Below, piece after piece: positions 43,283 to 52,725 of a stretch of DNA of 64,000 bases. Numbering within the stretch: position 1 is the stretch's first letter; each line of letters opens with the position of its first letter. Source of the DNA: Spirosoma sp. 48-14 (lineage in GTDB: Bacteria; Bacteroidota; Bacteroidia; Cytophagales; Spirosomataceae); the NCBI RefSeq assembly GCF_001898575.1, contig NZ_MKUD01000019.1, positions 1 through 64,000 on the forward strand. Direction: 5' to 3'. The notes under the pieces are model-generated. The model had not been told where the DNA came from. It saw only the letters and a program-made list of their open reading frames with translations, and ran no database searches. Position numbers and translations under genes: made by a program.

Positions 43283-45922
43283 ATGCTCAATACACCGCCC
43301 CAACTCGCTGACCGACTGCTCCGCTTTTTTCTGTCCGATGACCGACGGGAAGAGGTGCTGGGTGACCTGCAAGAAGAATACCGCTGGCAGGTTAGCCAGG
43401 TGGGTGAGCGACGGGCCCGCTGGCGATACTGGCGCGATGTACTGGGCTTCATAAAACCCTTTGCCATCAGGCGTAGGCAGGTAAACGATACTCAGAACTA
43501 CCGACGTTTTGCCAATCATTCAGTAACTACTTTCCCAAACCCGATTATGCTACGAAACTATTTCTCCATTGCCTTTCGTCAGTTGTGGAAGAACCCGCTG
43601 TTTAGCAGCCTGAACATTGTAGGGCTAACCGTTGGGCTGGCGGTCAGTACATTTATTGCACTCTATGTCTGGCATGAGTTCCACTACGACCGCTTCGAGC
43701 CGTTTGCCAATCGAACGTACCGAATTGTATCGGCATCGAAATATGGCGAAAACGAAGTATCGTTTCCTCAGTTGCATCACTCGTTTGGCAGCGAAGTAAA
43801 ACGTCAGATTCCAGAAGTCGAAGAGCTTGTCCGGTTTTCCAATGGCTTTGGCGATGTTATCCTCCAATCGGATCAGAATCATCGGTTTAAGGAAACCAAC
43901 ATTGGCTATGCCGACGCATCGATTATACCCGTTATGGGGCTTAAGTTTCTCTATGGCGACGCGAAAACAGCCCTGAGCGAACCCGGCCGGATTATTTTAA
44001 CCCGCCAACTGGCTGAGAAGTATTTCGGCAACCAGAACCCCGTTGGCAAATCGCTGGTCTTCGATAAACATTTTCCGCTTACGGTGTCGGGCGTGCTGGA
44101 CGACTTACCGACCAATTCGGTCATTCAGTTCAACGGGCTGGTTTCGCTGGCGTCGATGCCTAAACTCGGAGATCGTCAGCGTGGTATTTATGAAAATGCA
44201 GGTTTTTTGAACACCTATCTGGTCTTACGGCCCGACGCCCGAGTCCATGATATAGAGAAGAAACTCGTGACGGTAAAAGCCGGTCTCAAATTCATCGATA
44301 TGTCGGCCAATTATTTTCTGGAAGCCTTACCTACGCTGCATCTGGATGGTCGGGGGGCACCGGGCGACTCCCGGCAATCGCTGTATATTCTGCTGACAGT
44401 GGCGCTGGTTATTCTGACGCTGGCTGTTATCAACTACATCAGTCTGACCACTGCCCGCGCCACCAAACGGTCGCGTGAGGTAGGTATCCGTAAGGCTGTG
44501 GGTGGGCAACGCAGTGAGTTGATTGGCCAGTTTTTTCTGGAATCGTTTCTGACCACTACACTGGCGTTTGGGTTGTCGCTGGCGTTGCTTCAGGCATTGT
44601 TTCCGTGGGCCAATCATACGCTTGATCTGCAAATGGACAATCGGGTGCTGGCACAGGGGCCATACTGGGGCCTGATGATTGGGCTATGGCTAATTTGCTC
44701 GCTGCTGGCGGGAGGATATCCGGCGCTTTTGCTATCTGGTTTTCGACCGGCACTCGTGCTGAAAGGATCAACCAACTGGCGGCAGAGTGGTGCTGGCGTT
44801 CGGCGGGTGTTTACAACGGTTCAGTTTACAGCCTCCATCGGCTTGTTGATATGCAGCCTGGTACTGTACACACAGATGCGTTTTTTACGTACCAAAAACC
44901 TCGGACTGAATCGGTCGCAGGTGGTGGCACTTCAGATCGACAACGAAATGCTCCCCCAGTTTACGGGCCTGCGAAATGCCGTTCGGCAGTGGGCGGGCGA
45001 GGGAAATGTGGCGACGACCAATACCCGGTTGTTTACCAATAACATCATGACCATGTTCACGAAGAGCGAAAAAACGAAGAAAGAATTGATGGTGAATGCC
45101 ATTGAGGTTGATAGACCGTTCTTCGATATGATGGGCATACAATGGAAAAACCGTCCTCTAGGCTGGGAGAAAGGAGCGATTACACGCGATTTGACTATTT
45201 ATAACCAGACGCTTGTCAACGAATCGGGCATCAAGGGAAATCCCCTGCAACAACAGGCCGTATCAATCGGTCGATCAGCCGATGGGGTTGTCGCCGATTT
45301 CCATGTCAACAGTCTGCATGGTGCGGTTTCGCCGATGATGCTTACCGTGGTAAGTGATACGAGCCGGTCGATACTGGCCAATGGCGGCTATCTGCTGGTT
45401 CGGCTAAATCCACATACGGACGTTCCTAACGCCCTCGACCAGCTTAAACAGATTTACGACCAGGCCCACCCAACCGTTCCGTTCGACTATTATTTTCTGG
45501 ATGATGCCTATAACAAACTCTACGCAAAAGAAGAACGGCTGATGCGGCTGTTCAACGGGTTCACGGCGCTGACCTTGCTGGTGGCCTGCCTGGGTTTGTT
45601 AGGGTTAATGACTTTTTCTGTCGAAGTACGGACCAAAGAAATTGGCGTTCGGAAAGTGCTGGGTGCGTCGGTGACGGGTATTGTGGTTTTGCTCTCGAAA
45701 GATTTTCTGAAACTGGTTTTGCTGGCAATGTTGATCGCGTCGCCCATCGCCTGGTGGGCCATGAACCAATGGCTTCAAAGCTTCGCCTACAAAATTGATA
45801 TGGCCTGGTGGATCTTCGCCTTGGCCGGTGGAGTTGCTGTAGCCATTGCTTTGTTGACCGTCAGTTTCCAGAGCATTAAAGCCGCGCTCATGAATCCCGT
45901 GAAGAGTTTGCGGTCTGAATGA
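43283..45922 (+). CDS. FtsX-type permease with prefix domain, module 2 gene 4
   Basis: An 879-residue permease, the last of the module. Its prefix is PPQLADRLLRFFLSDDRREEVLGDLQEEYRWQV. TM1 is in FSSLNIVGLTVGLAVSTFIALYV, with the periplasmic region FANRTYRIVSASK. The coupling loops are RSREVGIRKAVGGQR and VRTKEIGVRKVLGAS. The second periplasmic domain is the most divergent of the set. It ends NPVKSLRSE and is followed by a perfect 28-bp palindrome and a convergent lipoprotein gene. Confidence 0.9.
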   Translation: MLNTPPQLADRLLRFFLSDDRREEVLGDLQEEYRWQVSQVGERRARWRYWRDVLGFIKPFAIRRRQVNDTQNYRRFANHSVTTFPNPIMLRNYFSIAFRQLWKNPLFSSLNIVGLTVGLAVSTFIALYVWHEFHYDRFEPFANRTYRIVSASKYGENEVSFPQLHHSFGSEVKRQIPEVEELVRFSNGFGDVILQSDQNHRFKETNIGYADASIIPVMGLKFLYGDAKTALSEPGRIILTRQLAEKYFGNQNPVGKSLVFDKHFPLTVSGVLDDLPTNSVIQFNGLVSLASMPKLGDRQRGIYENAGFLNTYLVLRPDARVHDIEKKLVTVKAGLKFIDMSANYFLEALPTLHLDGRGAPGDSRQSLYILLTVALVILTLAVINYISLTTARATKRSREVGIRKAVGGQRSELIGQFFLESFLTTTLAFGLSLALLQALFPWANHTLDLQMDNRVLAQGPYWGLMIGLWLICSLLAGGYPALLLSGFRPALVLKGSTNWRQSGAGVRRVFTTVQFTASIGLLICSLVLYTQMRFLRTKNLGLNRSQVVALQIDNEMLPQFTGLRNAVRQWAGEGNVATTNTRLFTNNIMTMFTKSEKTKKELMVNAIEVDRPFFDMMGIQWKNRPLGWEKGAITRDLTIYNQTLVNESGIKGNPLQQQAVSIGRSADGVVADFHVNSLHGAVSPMMLTVVSDTSRSILANGGYLLVRLNPHTDVPNALDQLKQIYDQAHPTVPFDYYFLDDAYNKLYAKEERLMRLFNGFTALTLLVACLGLLGLMTFSVEVRTKEIGVRKVLGASVTGIVVLLSKDFLKLVLLAMLIASPIAWWAMNQWLQSFAYKIDMAWWIFALAGGVAVAIALLTVSFQSIKAALMNPVKSLRSE

Positions 45923-45927
45923 TCTTT

Positions 45928-45955
45928 GTAGAGACAGGGCATGCCCTGTCTCTAC
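45928..45955. repeat. Simple 28-bp palindrome, copy 3
   Basis: Perfect palindrome, half-site GTAGAGACAGGGCA. The A-to-G change relative to copy 1 is compensated on the other arm. It lies in the 40-bp gap between convergent genes and could terminate both. Confidence 0.85.
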
Positions 45956-45962
45956 TGCTTAC

Positions 45963-46958
45963 CTATTGGCAACCAACATACCCATAAATAATACGACTGG
46001 TAGTCGTACCATTATTATTCGTTACAGACGCGTTCTGTTCTAAAGGCAAGCCCTGTTTATTAAGCGAATAACTAATTTTCTGCTCACTGAACTTCGCTAC
46101 CGAATTAACCGTGGTACCCGAGTAACTTGACACATTGGTCACTAATCCTAACGACTGGTTTGTCGAATTAAACTCGTAATAGCCTTTGTCTGGATTGTAG
46201 TTGTACTTCACGGCATCAGGCCATCCTTTGGGGGTTATAAAGGAGGTTAATATCGTCTTACCAGCCTGATAATCATAACTCACATAGGCAAGGCTTACAC
46301 CTGATAACTGATAAGTGCTTATCCGCCTGAGCAAACCCGTACTATCATATTCATAGTCGCTGAACTCTTTGCTACCTGCTAATCGACTGCGCCTGATCCG
46401 GCCTTTCTCAAATTCGTAGGCATGGTCATATTTATTTCCGCCAGTACTATACGAATAATCCGTCTGAAGGCCGGCCAGGAAAAGATACGTGTACCCACCA
46501 CTTCCATTAACCGATAAAATCGACTTTTTTAATGAACCGGTACTGTCATAGGCAAACGTCTGGGTAAATAGTGTCGTCCCCGAAGCCGATAGATTGGTCA
46601 GTGTAATCAGACGCTCATTCGCGTATTGACAGGTCAATGTACTCGCCGGTTGGCCATTCTCCGCAGTTCTATTTACAGACAACAGGAATCCGGCATTATC
46701 ATACGCATAATCGTCCTGCCAACTTCCTGGCGACCAGTGCCGCTGAAGTTTCCCATCAGGCCCATAATTCCAATACTCCGTGGCTTTACTACTGCCTGAC
46801 TGAATGGTTTTACTGCTCATGAAACAGTGCCCGACCTGGGTAGAGTCGGTCTGAGGAGGGGCATCCTTTGGGGAGCAACTTATCTGTTGAAAGACCACAA
46901 ATCCGTACCCTATACCGATTATCAACAGCCGTTGAAGACTGCGTACTATTGCTTTCAT
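45963..46958 (-). CDS. Lipoprotein with RHS/YD-type repeats
   Basis: A 331-residue predicted lipoprotein with a long signal ending QQISC (Cys28). The mature part is built from repeated YD-type units: WNYGPDGKLQR, DYAYDNAGFLL, FAYDSTGSLKK, YEFEKGRIRR and YEYDSTGLLRR. This is the pattern of RHS/YD beta-cocoon proteins but with only about eight units and no toxin tip. It is common in Bacteroidota as small secreted proteins of unknown role. It converges with the permease module and lies 45 bp from the T9SS cargo gene upstream, so the two may be cotranscribed. Confidence 0.7.
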   Translation of the reverse strand: MKAIVRSLQRLLIIGIGYGFVVFQQISCSPKDAPPQTDSTQVGHCFMSSKTIQSGSSKATEYWNYGPDGKLQRHWSPGSWQDDYAYDNAGFLLSVNRTAENGQPASTLTCQYANERLITLTNLSASGTTLFTQTFAYDSTGSLKKSILSVNGSGGYTYLFLAGLQTDYSYSTGGNKYDHAYEFEKGRIRRSRLAGSKEFSDYEYDSTGLLRRISTYQLSGVSLAYVSYDYQAGKTILTSFITPKGWPDAVKYNYNPDKGYYEFNSTNQSLGLVTNVSSYSGTTVNSVAKFSEQKISYSLNKQGLPLEQNASVTNNNGTTTSRIIYGYVGCQ

Positions 46959-47003
46959 CTTGTTTTAAGCCGTATCAGCCAGCGAAAAAAGGGTTTCGAT
47001 GAC

Positions 47004-48296
47004 TTACTGTTTAAGGATTTGTTTAGTAACCTGCTGGTCACCGACATGAATACGCAGCCAGTAGTCTCCCTGTGGATAATTCTGAAGACCAACAGTAAAC
47101 TCACCCTGCCAGATTTGAGCCCGGTACAATGTATTCCCCCGCCGATCCAATAGCTCCACCCAGCCTGTTAGGGGCGGCAGAAACCCTTGAATACGCACAT
47201 TCACTTCGGTAGTTGCCGGAACAGGATACACGACTATGGCATCGGCCAGCACAGGATTCTCCACAAGTGCCGTCGGCAAAACCGTTATTACAAGATGTTC
47301 GGTTTGGAAGACTGAATTGACACATCCGTTTAAATAGGTTCTGAACTTTACGACCGCTCTACCGGGTTTGCTCGTATTAGGTATACCAGGTGAAATGTCG
47401 CCCAACGAGCTATAGGCGTTCGGGTAATCGGGTAGCCCAATGATGGGCAAATCGCCAGATTCCCGGACGTAGGAAATCTGAACATTATCGGGCAGGGGCT
47501 GCAGCCCATATTCTCTTATCGAGACAGCTTTATCGCCCTGTTTGTAGGTAATTTCACCCCAGATCTCTCCATTTGTACTCCAAATATTAACAGGAACTGG
47601 CGATGGTGCCCTGGGGCTGACTACTAGTTTTATTTCCTTCTTGTCGCTTTCACAACCATCCAGTAGTTGTGTCGCATAAAAATATTGAGTGCCAGCCCCG
47701 CCTTTTACAACGACAAAGTAGTTGGGTGTACTGCTATCATTATAGGGAATGCTGCCATCCGGATTATATAACTTGGATACGGTCATAGGCGAAGTCACCG
47801 TTACCGAAACACCTATAAATGCACTATTAGACCCATTCGCCCGTTCGCAGGTGGTCACTAAAGCAGGGACTTTAGGAGGTTCTGGTTTGGCTTTTATACG
47901 TAACAGACTAGTACTTGGTGTACCAATTATTGTTGAATCGGCCGAAACCAGGCGCACCTGATAGGCATCACCCGCCTGTGTACTGGCGGGAATGATGGCC
48001 CGGTAGGTTACCTCATTGCTTGTCGTACTCGTCAAGGAAACCGAGGTAACGGTTGAATAGGTTATACCATCTGCCGATATGGCTACTCTAAAATTACCCG
48101 CCACCCCGACTATTCGACCTGTAACATCAAGTTGAGAGCCAGCACAAATGGAGGTTACGGCTAGCGGTAAGGTCGTGATCGATTGCGCCAGGGCCTGTAG
48201 GCTACCAACACCTGCCAGCGCACCAACCATCGACAGCGTAAACCAACCTTTTCTGATTAGCCGAGGCCAGTTACAACAGAAAACAGCCTGTTTCAT
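47004..48296 (-). CDS. Secreted protein with T9SS C-terminal sorting domain
   Basis: A 430-residue secreted protein. ATG 48296 gives a signal peptide ending SLQALAQ; the frame is open further upstream without a signal. The body has Ig-like or PKD-like beta segments rich in Thr and Ser (TSICAGSQLDVTGRIVG, GDAYQVRLVSAD). The last 80 residues form a type A sorting domain: VVYPVPATTEVNVRIQGF, LLDRRGNTLY, YPQGDYWLRIHVGDQQ and terminal KQILKQ. It would be exported by the type IX system and anchored or released at the surface. Function beyond that is unknown. Confidence 0.85.
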   Translation of the reverse strand: MKQAVFCCNWPRLIRKGWFTLSMVGALAGVGSLQALAQSITTLPLAVTSICAGSQLDVTGRIVGVAGNFRVAISADGITYSTVTSVSLTSTTSNEVTYRAIIPASTQAGDAYQVRLVSADSTIIGTPSTSLLRIKAKPEPPKVPALVTTCERANGSNSAFIGVSVTVTSPMTVSKLYNPDGSIPYNDSSTPNYFVVVKGGAGTQYFYATQLLDGCESDKKEIKLVVSPRAPSPVPVNIWSTNGEIWGEITYKQGDKAVSIREYGLQPLPDNVQISYVRESGDLPIIGLPDYPNAYSSLGDISPGIPNTSKPGRAVVKFRTYLNGCVNSVFQTEHLVITVLPTALVENPVLADAIVVYPVPATTEVNVRIQGFLPPLTGWVELLDRRGNTLYRAQIWQGEFTVGLQNYPQGDYWLRIHVGDQQVTKQILKQ

Positions 48297-48389
48297 AAGG
48301 GTGAGGAAGTGATGTAACGAAAAATCGCTCCAAAAGTATTGTTCTTTCAGCCATGACACAATACATGCGACATATGAAAACAAAAGAAT

Positions 48390-48857
48390 TTATACCTTAT
48401 CTAGCTGCCGGACAAGAATGAACGAGGCCAGTTCCGAAAGCAGTAGCAGATAATGGGTAGTCGATAAACCGCCCAGCATGTACGCCAGAAAGACTTCATC
48501 CGCTAGAATAAAGGCGGCCCACAAACCGATCGTGACTCCAAAAGCCCGATGGATACTGGCCGTCTGCGTGAGCGTCTGACGGTTTACGGCGCCGAAGGCT
48601 TTCCAGAAGTAAATAGCCCCAAGTGCTTCCCATAGAATCACCCCACCAAAAAACAGCCTTGCCAACCAGGTTGGCGACTGATAGATAGCCAACACCCGAA
48701 CGATAAGGGTATAATTGCCCGATACGAATGTCCAGTTCGTCGGCAGAATCGATAAGGTTTTGAGTGCATCGGCGGTATTGCTCGACCAAACGATAGAGAA
48801 ATAAAGCGCCCAGAAAAGTATCAGTCCGGCCCGAATGCGTTTGTCGATGGCTTGCAT
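48390..48857 (-). CDS. Four-helix integral membrane protein of unknown function
   Basis: A 155-residue membrane protein with four predicted helices: about 10-26 (GLILFWALYFSIVW), 65-85 (ARLFFGGVILWEALGAIYFW), 104-125 (FGVTIGLWAAFILADEVFLAYM) and 130-150. The loop SNTADALKTLSILPTNWTFVSGNY after the first helix and the WEALGA motif recall small uncharacterised integral membrane families such as DUF2165, but the match is by eye only. It lies between the T9SS cargo gene and the DHFR-like gene. Confidence 0.6.
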   Translation of the reverse strand: MQAIDKRIRAGLILFWALYFSIVWSSNTADALKTLSILPTNWTFVSGNYTLIVRVLAIYQSPTWLARLFFGGVILWEALGAIYFWKAFGAVNRQTLTQTASIHRAFGVTIGLWAAFILADEVFLAYMLGGLSTTHYLLLLSELASFILVRQLDKV

Positions 48858-48916
48858 AATTAGTGCGCTAAAAACGCTGGGAATATACCAGTTTATGGGA
48901 CGTTTTCCAGCAAATT

Positions 48917-49444
48917 TTACACTAACCGGTACGTAAGCGACACCAATCCTGTAGAGTACGTTTTTGAATCCAGTAGGTTGAGCTTAACCCGCTCGTTTAA
49001 CTGACTAAACAGCGGTTTGCCAGCCCCCAGCAGGATCGGATGAACCGCCAGAATGAGTTCGTCGATCAGCCCTTCTTCCATGAACGAACGAGTCAGGTCG
49101 GCTCCCCCGAACAACCATAAATCTTTTCCCGGCTGATTTTTAAGTAGATCGACCTGTGTTTTCACCTCTCCGCTAACCAATTCAGCCCCTTCTCCCACGT
49201 TTGTCAGTGTCGTTGAGAATACGTATTTCTTAAACTGAGGAAAAGAGTATTCACTGGCCGCTTCATTCGGATTCGTCATCAACTCATAGCTTTTTCGGCC
49301 GATCAATATCGAATCGATACGGTCGAGGAAAGCGGTCATGCCGTAATCCTGATCGGTAAAGCACCAGTCATATTCGCCGTTCGGACCTTCGATGTAGCCA
49401 TCCAGACTGACGGCCACACATAACACTACGTTTCGCCTGTTCAT
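48917..49444 (-). CDS. Dihydrofolate reductase/RibD-C-like reductase
   Basis: A 175-residue protein with the DHFR-like/RibD C-terminal fold: N-terminal VVLCVAVSLDGYIEGPNGEYDW, ILIGRKSYELM, and the NADPH-binding region DLWLFGGADLTRSFMEEGLIDEL. It is of the YyaP/YwjB type found widely in bacteria, with unknown physiological substrate. ATG 49444 is chosen; a longer frame to 49576 would read across the operator pair. It is divergent from padR module 3, and the paired inverted repeats (49470-49507) lie only 26 bp upstream of its start, so it may share control. Confidence 0.87.
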   Translation of the reverse strand: MNRRNVVLCVAVSLDGYIEGPNGEYDWCFTDQDYGMTAFLDRIDSILIGRKSYELMTNPNEAASEYSFPQFKKYVFSTTLTNVGEGAELVSGEVKTQVDLLKNQPGKDLWLFGGADLTRSFMEEGLIDELILAVHPILLGAGKPLFSQLNERVKLNLLDSKTYSTGLVSLTYRLV

Positions 49445-49469
49445 TGGTATTTGTTTAGTTGTCTGGCCC

Positions 49470-49507
49470 TGTCCGGTTTGCGGACAAAGCTTGTCCAGAA
49501 TCGGACA
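49470..49507 (+). promoter_or_regulatory. Paired upstream activator-type inverted repeats, padR module 3
   Basis: TGTCCGGTTTGCGGACA (49470-49486, 7-nt spacer) and TGTCCAGAATCGGACA (49492-49507, 6-nt spacer) both have perfect TGTCC/GGACA arms and are about 21.5 bp apart. The nearer site ends 63 bp before the sigma-54-like element. They also lie just upstream of the divergent DHFR-like gene. Confidence 0.75.
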
Positions 49508-49569
49508 GTTGTTTGAGAACTTGTTGGTCAAAAATAGCCATAAAAAGCAATCAGCGGGCTTTTTAGGAG

Positions 49570-49586
49570 TTGGCACCCCATTTGAT
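49570..49586 (+). promoter_or_regulatory. Sigma-54-like -24/-12 promoter, padR module 3
   Basis: TGGCACCCCATTTGAT (49571-49586) has a perfect -24 TGGCAC and -12 TTG with A for C at the last conserved base. The transcription start would be near 49597, about 17 bp before padR. Confidence 0.65.
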
Positions 49587-49613
49587 CGGCATTATCGTAT
49601 AAAATAACAAACC

Positions 49614-49952
49614 ATGAAAAGGGCCTTTCTGGGAGAGTTTGAAGAAGTGGTTTTACTGACCGTAGCGATTCTTGACGAAGAAGCCTACGGCGTAACGGTA
49701 ACGCAGGAAATTGAACAGAAAACCGGACGTGCGGTGGGTTTCAGTACCGTTCATACGACCCTGCAACGGCTGGAAGAAAAGGGTTATCTGTCCTCGCGCA
49801 TGGGTGGTGCTACGGCCGAGCGCGGAGGTCGCCGGAAGCGTTATTTTACTGTAACGGCGGCTGGTCGGAAAGCACTGGCCGAGGTCAAACAGGTTCGCGA
49901 GGAACTCTGGAATGCGTTACCTCCGCAAACGCTTCAACTGATGGGAGGATGA
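49614..49952 (+). CDS. PadR-family transcriptional regulator, module 3
   Basis: A 112-residue winged-helix regulator opening FLGEFEEVVLLTVAILDEEAYGVTV, with recognition region TGRAVGFSTVHTTLQRLEEKGYL and wing ERGGRRKRYFTVT. Its stop overlaps the first permease start (ATGA at 49949-49952). It heads a three-permease module. The regulated unit and inducer are inferred from context only. Confidence 0.93.
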   Translation: MKRAFLGEFEEVVLLTVAILDEEAYGVTVTQEIEQKTGRAVGFSTVHTTLQRLEEKGYLSSRMGGATAERGGRRKRYFTVTAAGRKALAEVKQVREELWNALPPQTLQLMGG

Positions 49953-52663
49953 AAACTGCGACGAAACCACCCCGCTTTGCTACCTGGTTACTAACCACAT
50001 TCGGTCATCCTGATACCTCAGAAGAAGTGCAGGGCGATCTACTGGAACTGTATGCCCATTGGACACAAACGGTGGGGAAGAGAAAAGCCAACTGGCGATA
50101 TGGCTGGAATGCGCTGAAGTTGTTACGACCACTGGCTAAACGAACGAAAAAAGAACAGTATACAACACCTTTTTTACTGAGTCCCGCTATGCTACAAAAC
50201 TATATCAAAATCGCATTTCGGAATCTATGGCGGAACAAAGCGTTCTCGGCCATTAATATAGTTGGACTGGCAATTGGCATAGCGGCCTGCTTCTTCGTGT
50301 TTCAATACGTTTATTTTGAAACAAGCTACGACCGCTTCAACGTCAATGTGACAAACATTTACCGCGTTCCTCTTTCGAATTCCGGGACCATGGCCAATGT
50401 ATCAACTACGGCAGCAAATCATCCGGCGGTAGGTCCGGCTATGAAAGCGGATTTTCCGGAAGTGGTAGATTTTGTCCGTATGGTCAGCGTTTCGCTGTTT
50501 ATGAATGCCTCAACCCTTTCGTATACTGATGCGAAAGGTGAACCCAAAACATTCAACGAAGGAAATATCTACTTGGCAGATGCCTCATTTTTTTCCGTAT
50601 TCTCTTACCCCTTAGTAGCAGGAGACCGGAAAAGTTGTTTATCAGAAAGTAATTCGATTGTCATTTCTGAAAGTACAGCGAAGAAATATTTCGGCACTAC
50701 GAACCCGCTGGGAAAAGCGCTTAAAATGAACGGGCGAATGCCCATGAACGTAACGGGCGTGTTTCAGGACATTCCAGAAAACTCACATATCAAGTTTGAT
50801 ATGCTGATTTCATTCGCTACGGTTGGGCCAAAATGGGGCTACAATGAATGGACCTGGCCGGAGTTTTACAACTACGTAGTACTAGCCCCCGGAACGGATG
50901 TTAAAAAGCTGGAAGCGAAATTTCCGGCATTCATCCAGCGCTATCTGGGTGCAAAAATGAAAGAGTTGAATTTCAAATCGTCTTTCCAGTTACAGCCGAT
51001 TACGGATATTCACCTCAACTCCAATTATCTCAAAGAAGCTGAAGCGAATGGCAGTCAACGAGAGGTTTATTTTCTGGCAATTATCGGTGTATTTATTCTG
51101 TTTATCGCCTGGATCAATTACATCAATTTATCTACTGCCAAATCAATGGAGCGGGCTAAGGAAGTGGGGCTGCGAAAGGTTGTGGGGGCTGAAAAGGGTC
51201 AATTGATTGGACAGTTCCTACTTGAATCGTTTATCATCAATACGTTCGCGCTGGTGGTCGCCATGGTCATTGCCGTTTTGTTCATGCCTCTATTTAACAA
51301 ACTCATTGGCAAGGATATAAGTGTAGGCTTTTTCTCAACTGGATTAGGGCACGAGCCCTTCTTCTGGGCCGCTGTTCTGATCATTTTTGTGGCGGGGGCG
51401 TTGCTGGTTGGTGCGTATCCGGCGTTTGTCCTGTCAGCCTTCCAGCCCGTAAAAGTCCTGAAAGGATTGGTTGTAAAATCAAATACAGGTATTTCGCTCA
51501 GACGAGTGCTGGTGTCATTTCAATTCATTCTGTCCATTATTCTGATTGCTGCCACCGTTATTGTCGTCCAGCAATTCAATTTCATGCGCAATGGGAGTCT
51601 AGGCTACAAAAAAGATCAGGTTCTTATTATAAAAGCACCCGCCATTACGGACTCAACGATCTGGGGTAAGTACACGTATTTCAAATCTGAACTAGCAAAT
51701 ACCGCTTCTGTGAAGAACGCGACGGCTACATCGGATATTCCCGGCACCATGATCCGTTACCGGAACGTTGTGCGAAAAGCAAATCAGGATAAGCACCATT
51801 ATTTCGATACGTATCTGATGGAGATCGATGAAAAATTCGTTCCCACCTATCATATTGACTTGATAGCGGGGAGAAATTTTGTTGCCACGGACAGTTCAGC
51901 GATTGGCTCGAAGGAAAGTAAAAATGATCGGGTTCTGATCAATGAAGAAGTTGCGAAAGGATTAGGCTATAAAACAGCGAAAGAAGCTGTCAATCAGGAT
52001 ATACTATTTGTGCTTGGCCAGAGTGAAGTTCATTGTAAGGTGGTAGGCGTCATGAAAAACTTTCATCAACGCTCATTAAAAGAAAAGTACGATCCAATTC
52101 TGTTCTATTATCCAACCCGTACGGAGTGGAAATATATATCGGTGAACCTGAACCCTTCTGATGCCGCCCGCAGCATTGCCGACCTTGGAACACTCTATAA
52201 AAAAGCGTTTCCTGGAAATCCGATTGAGTACTTTTTCCTCGATGACAATTTTAACCGACAATATGAGGCCGACAGCCGACTGAGAAATGTATTTAGTTTG
52301 TTTGCAGTGCTCGCCGTCGTCGTTGCCTGCCTGGGGCTGCTGGGTCTTTCCAGTTTTGTGATCAGATTACGTACCAAAGAAATCGGTGTTCGGAAAGTAC
52401 TTGGAGCCTCCATTGGTGGTTTGCTGGTGCTCGTATCCAAAGATTTCGTGAAGTTGGTTTGCGTGGCGTCGGTCATTGCCATTCCAATCATTTATTTGGT
52501 CGCCCGTGCTTGGCTCAACAATTACGCGTTTCACATCGATCTGGGCTGGACGGTCTTTATTATCCCACCCGCCTTACTGCTAGCTATTACGCTGATAACG
52601 ATCTGCGTACAAAGTTTTAAAACCGCGCTAGCAAATCCGGTGAAGTCACTACGTTCTGAATAG
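49949..52663 (+). CDS. FtsX-type permease with prefix domain, module 3 gene 1
   Basis: A 904-residue permease, the longest of the eight. It has the second prefix subtype: PPRFATWLLTTFGHPDTSEEVQGDLLELYAHW, followed by GKRKANWRYGWNALKLLRPLAKR. TM1 is in FSAINIVGLAIGIAACFFVFQYV. The coupling loops are RAKEVGLRKVVGAEK and LRTKEIGVRKVLGAS. It ends NPVKSLRSE. The start overlaps the padR stop. The gap to the next gene has no GTAGAGAC palindrome, only a weak 7-bp stem (GCTGGGT at 52670 and ACCCAGC at 52703). Confidence 0.9.
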   Translation: MKTATKPPRFATWLLTTFGHPDTSEEVQGDLLELYAHWTQTVGKRKANWRYGWNALKLLRPLAKRTKKEQYTTPFLLSPAMLQNYIKIAFRNLWRNKAFSAINIVGLAIGIAACFFVFQYVYFETSYDRFNVNVTNIYRVPLSNSGTMANVSTTAANHPAVGPAMKADFPEVVDFVRMVSVSLFMNASTLSYTDAKGEPKTFNEGNIYLADASFFSVFSYPLVAGDRKSCLSESNSIVISESTAKKYFGTTNPLGKALKMNGRMPMNVTGVFQDIPENSHIKFDMLISFATVGPKWGYNEWTWPEFYNYVVLAPGTDVKKLEAKFPAFIQRYLGAKMKELNFKSSFQLQPITDIHLNSNYLKEAEANGSQREVYFLAIIGVFILFIAWINYINLSTAKSMERAKEVGLRKVVGAEKGQLIGQFLLESFIINTFALVVAMVIAVLFMPLFNKLIGKDISVGFFSTGLGHEPFFWAAVLIIFVAGALLVGAYPAFVLSAFQPVKVLKGLVVKSNTGISLRRVLVSFQFILSIILIAATVIVVQQFNFMRNGSLGYKKDQVLIIKAPAITDSTIWGKYTYFKSELANTASVKNATATSDIPGTMIRYRNVVRKANQDKHHYFDTYLMEIDEKFVPTYHIDLIAGRNFVATDSSAIGSKESKNDRVLINEEVAKGLGYKTAKEAVNQDILFVLGQSEVHCKVVGVMKNFHQRSLKEKYDPILFYYPTRTEWKYISVNLNPSDAARSIADLGTLYKKAFPGNPIEYFFLDDNFNRQYEADSRLRNVFSLFAVLAVVVACLGLLGLSSFVIRLRTKEIGVRKVLGASIGGLLVLVSKDFVKLVCVASVIAIPIIYLVARAWLNNYAFHIDLGWTVFIIPPALLLAITLITICVQSFKTALANPVKSLRSE

Positions 52664-52725
52664 CGTGGAGCTGGGTGCTCCTAGCAGGGATAAGCATGTG
52701 ATACCCAGCACCGTGCCCAAAAAAC

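Noticed and set aside
43625..43882. Possible small minus-strand gene within the fourth module 2 permease
   Set aside because: No start signal or domain was seen, and it is entirely within a conserved gene.
49445..49576. Upstream extension of the DHFR-like gene
   Set aside because: It would place the operator pair in coding sequence, and the added residues are not family-like.
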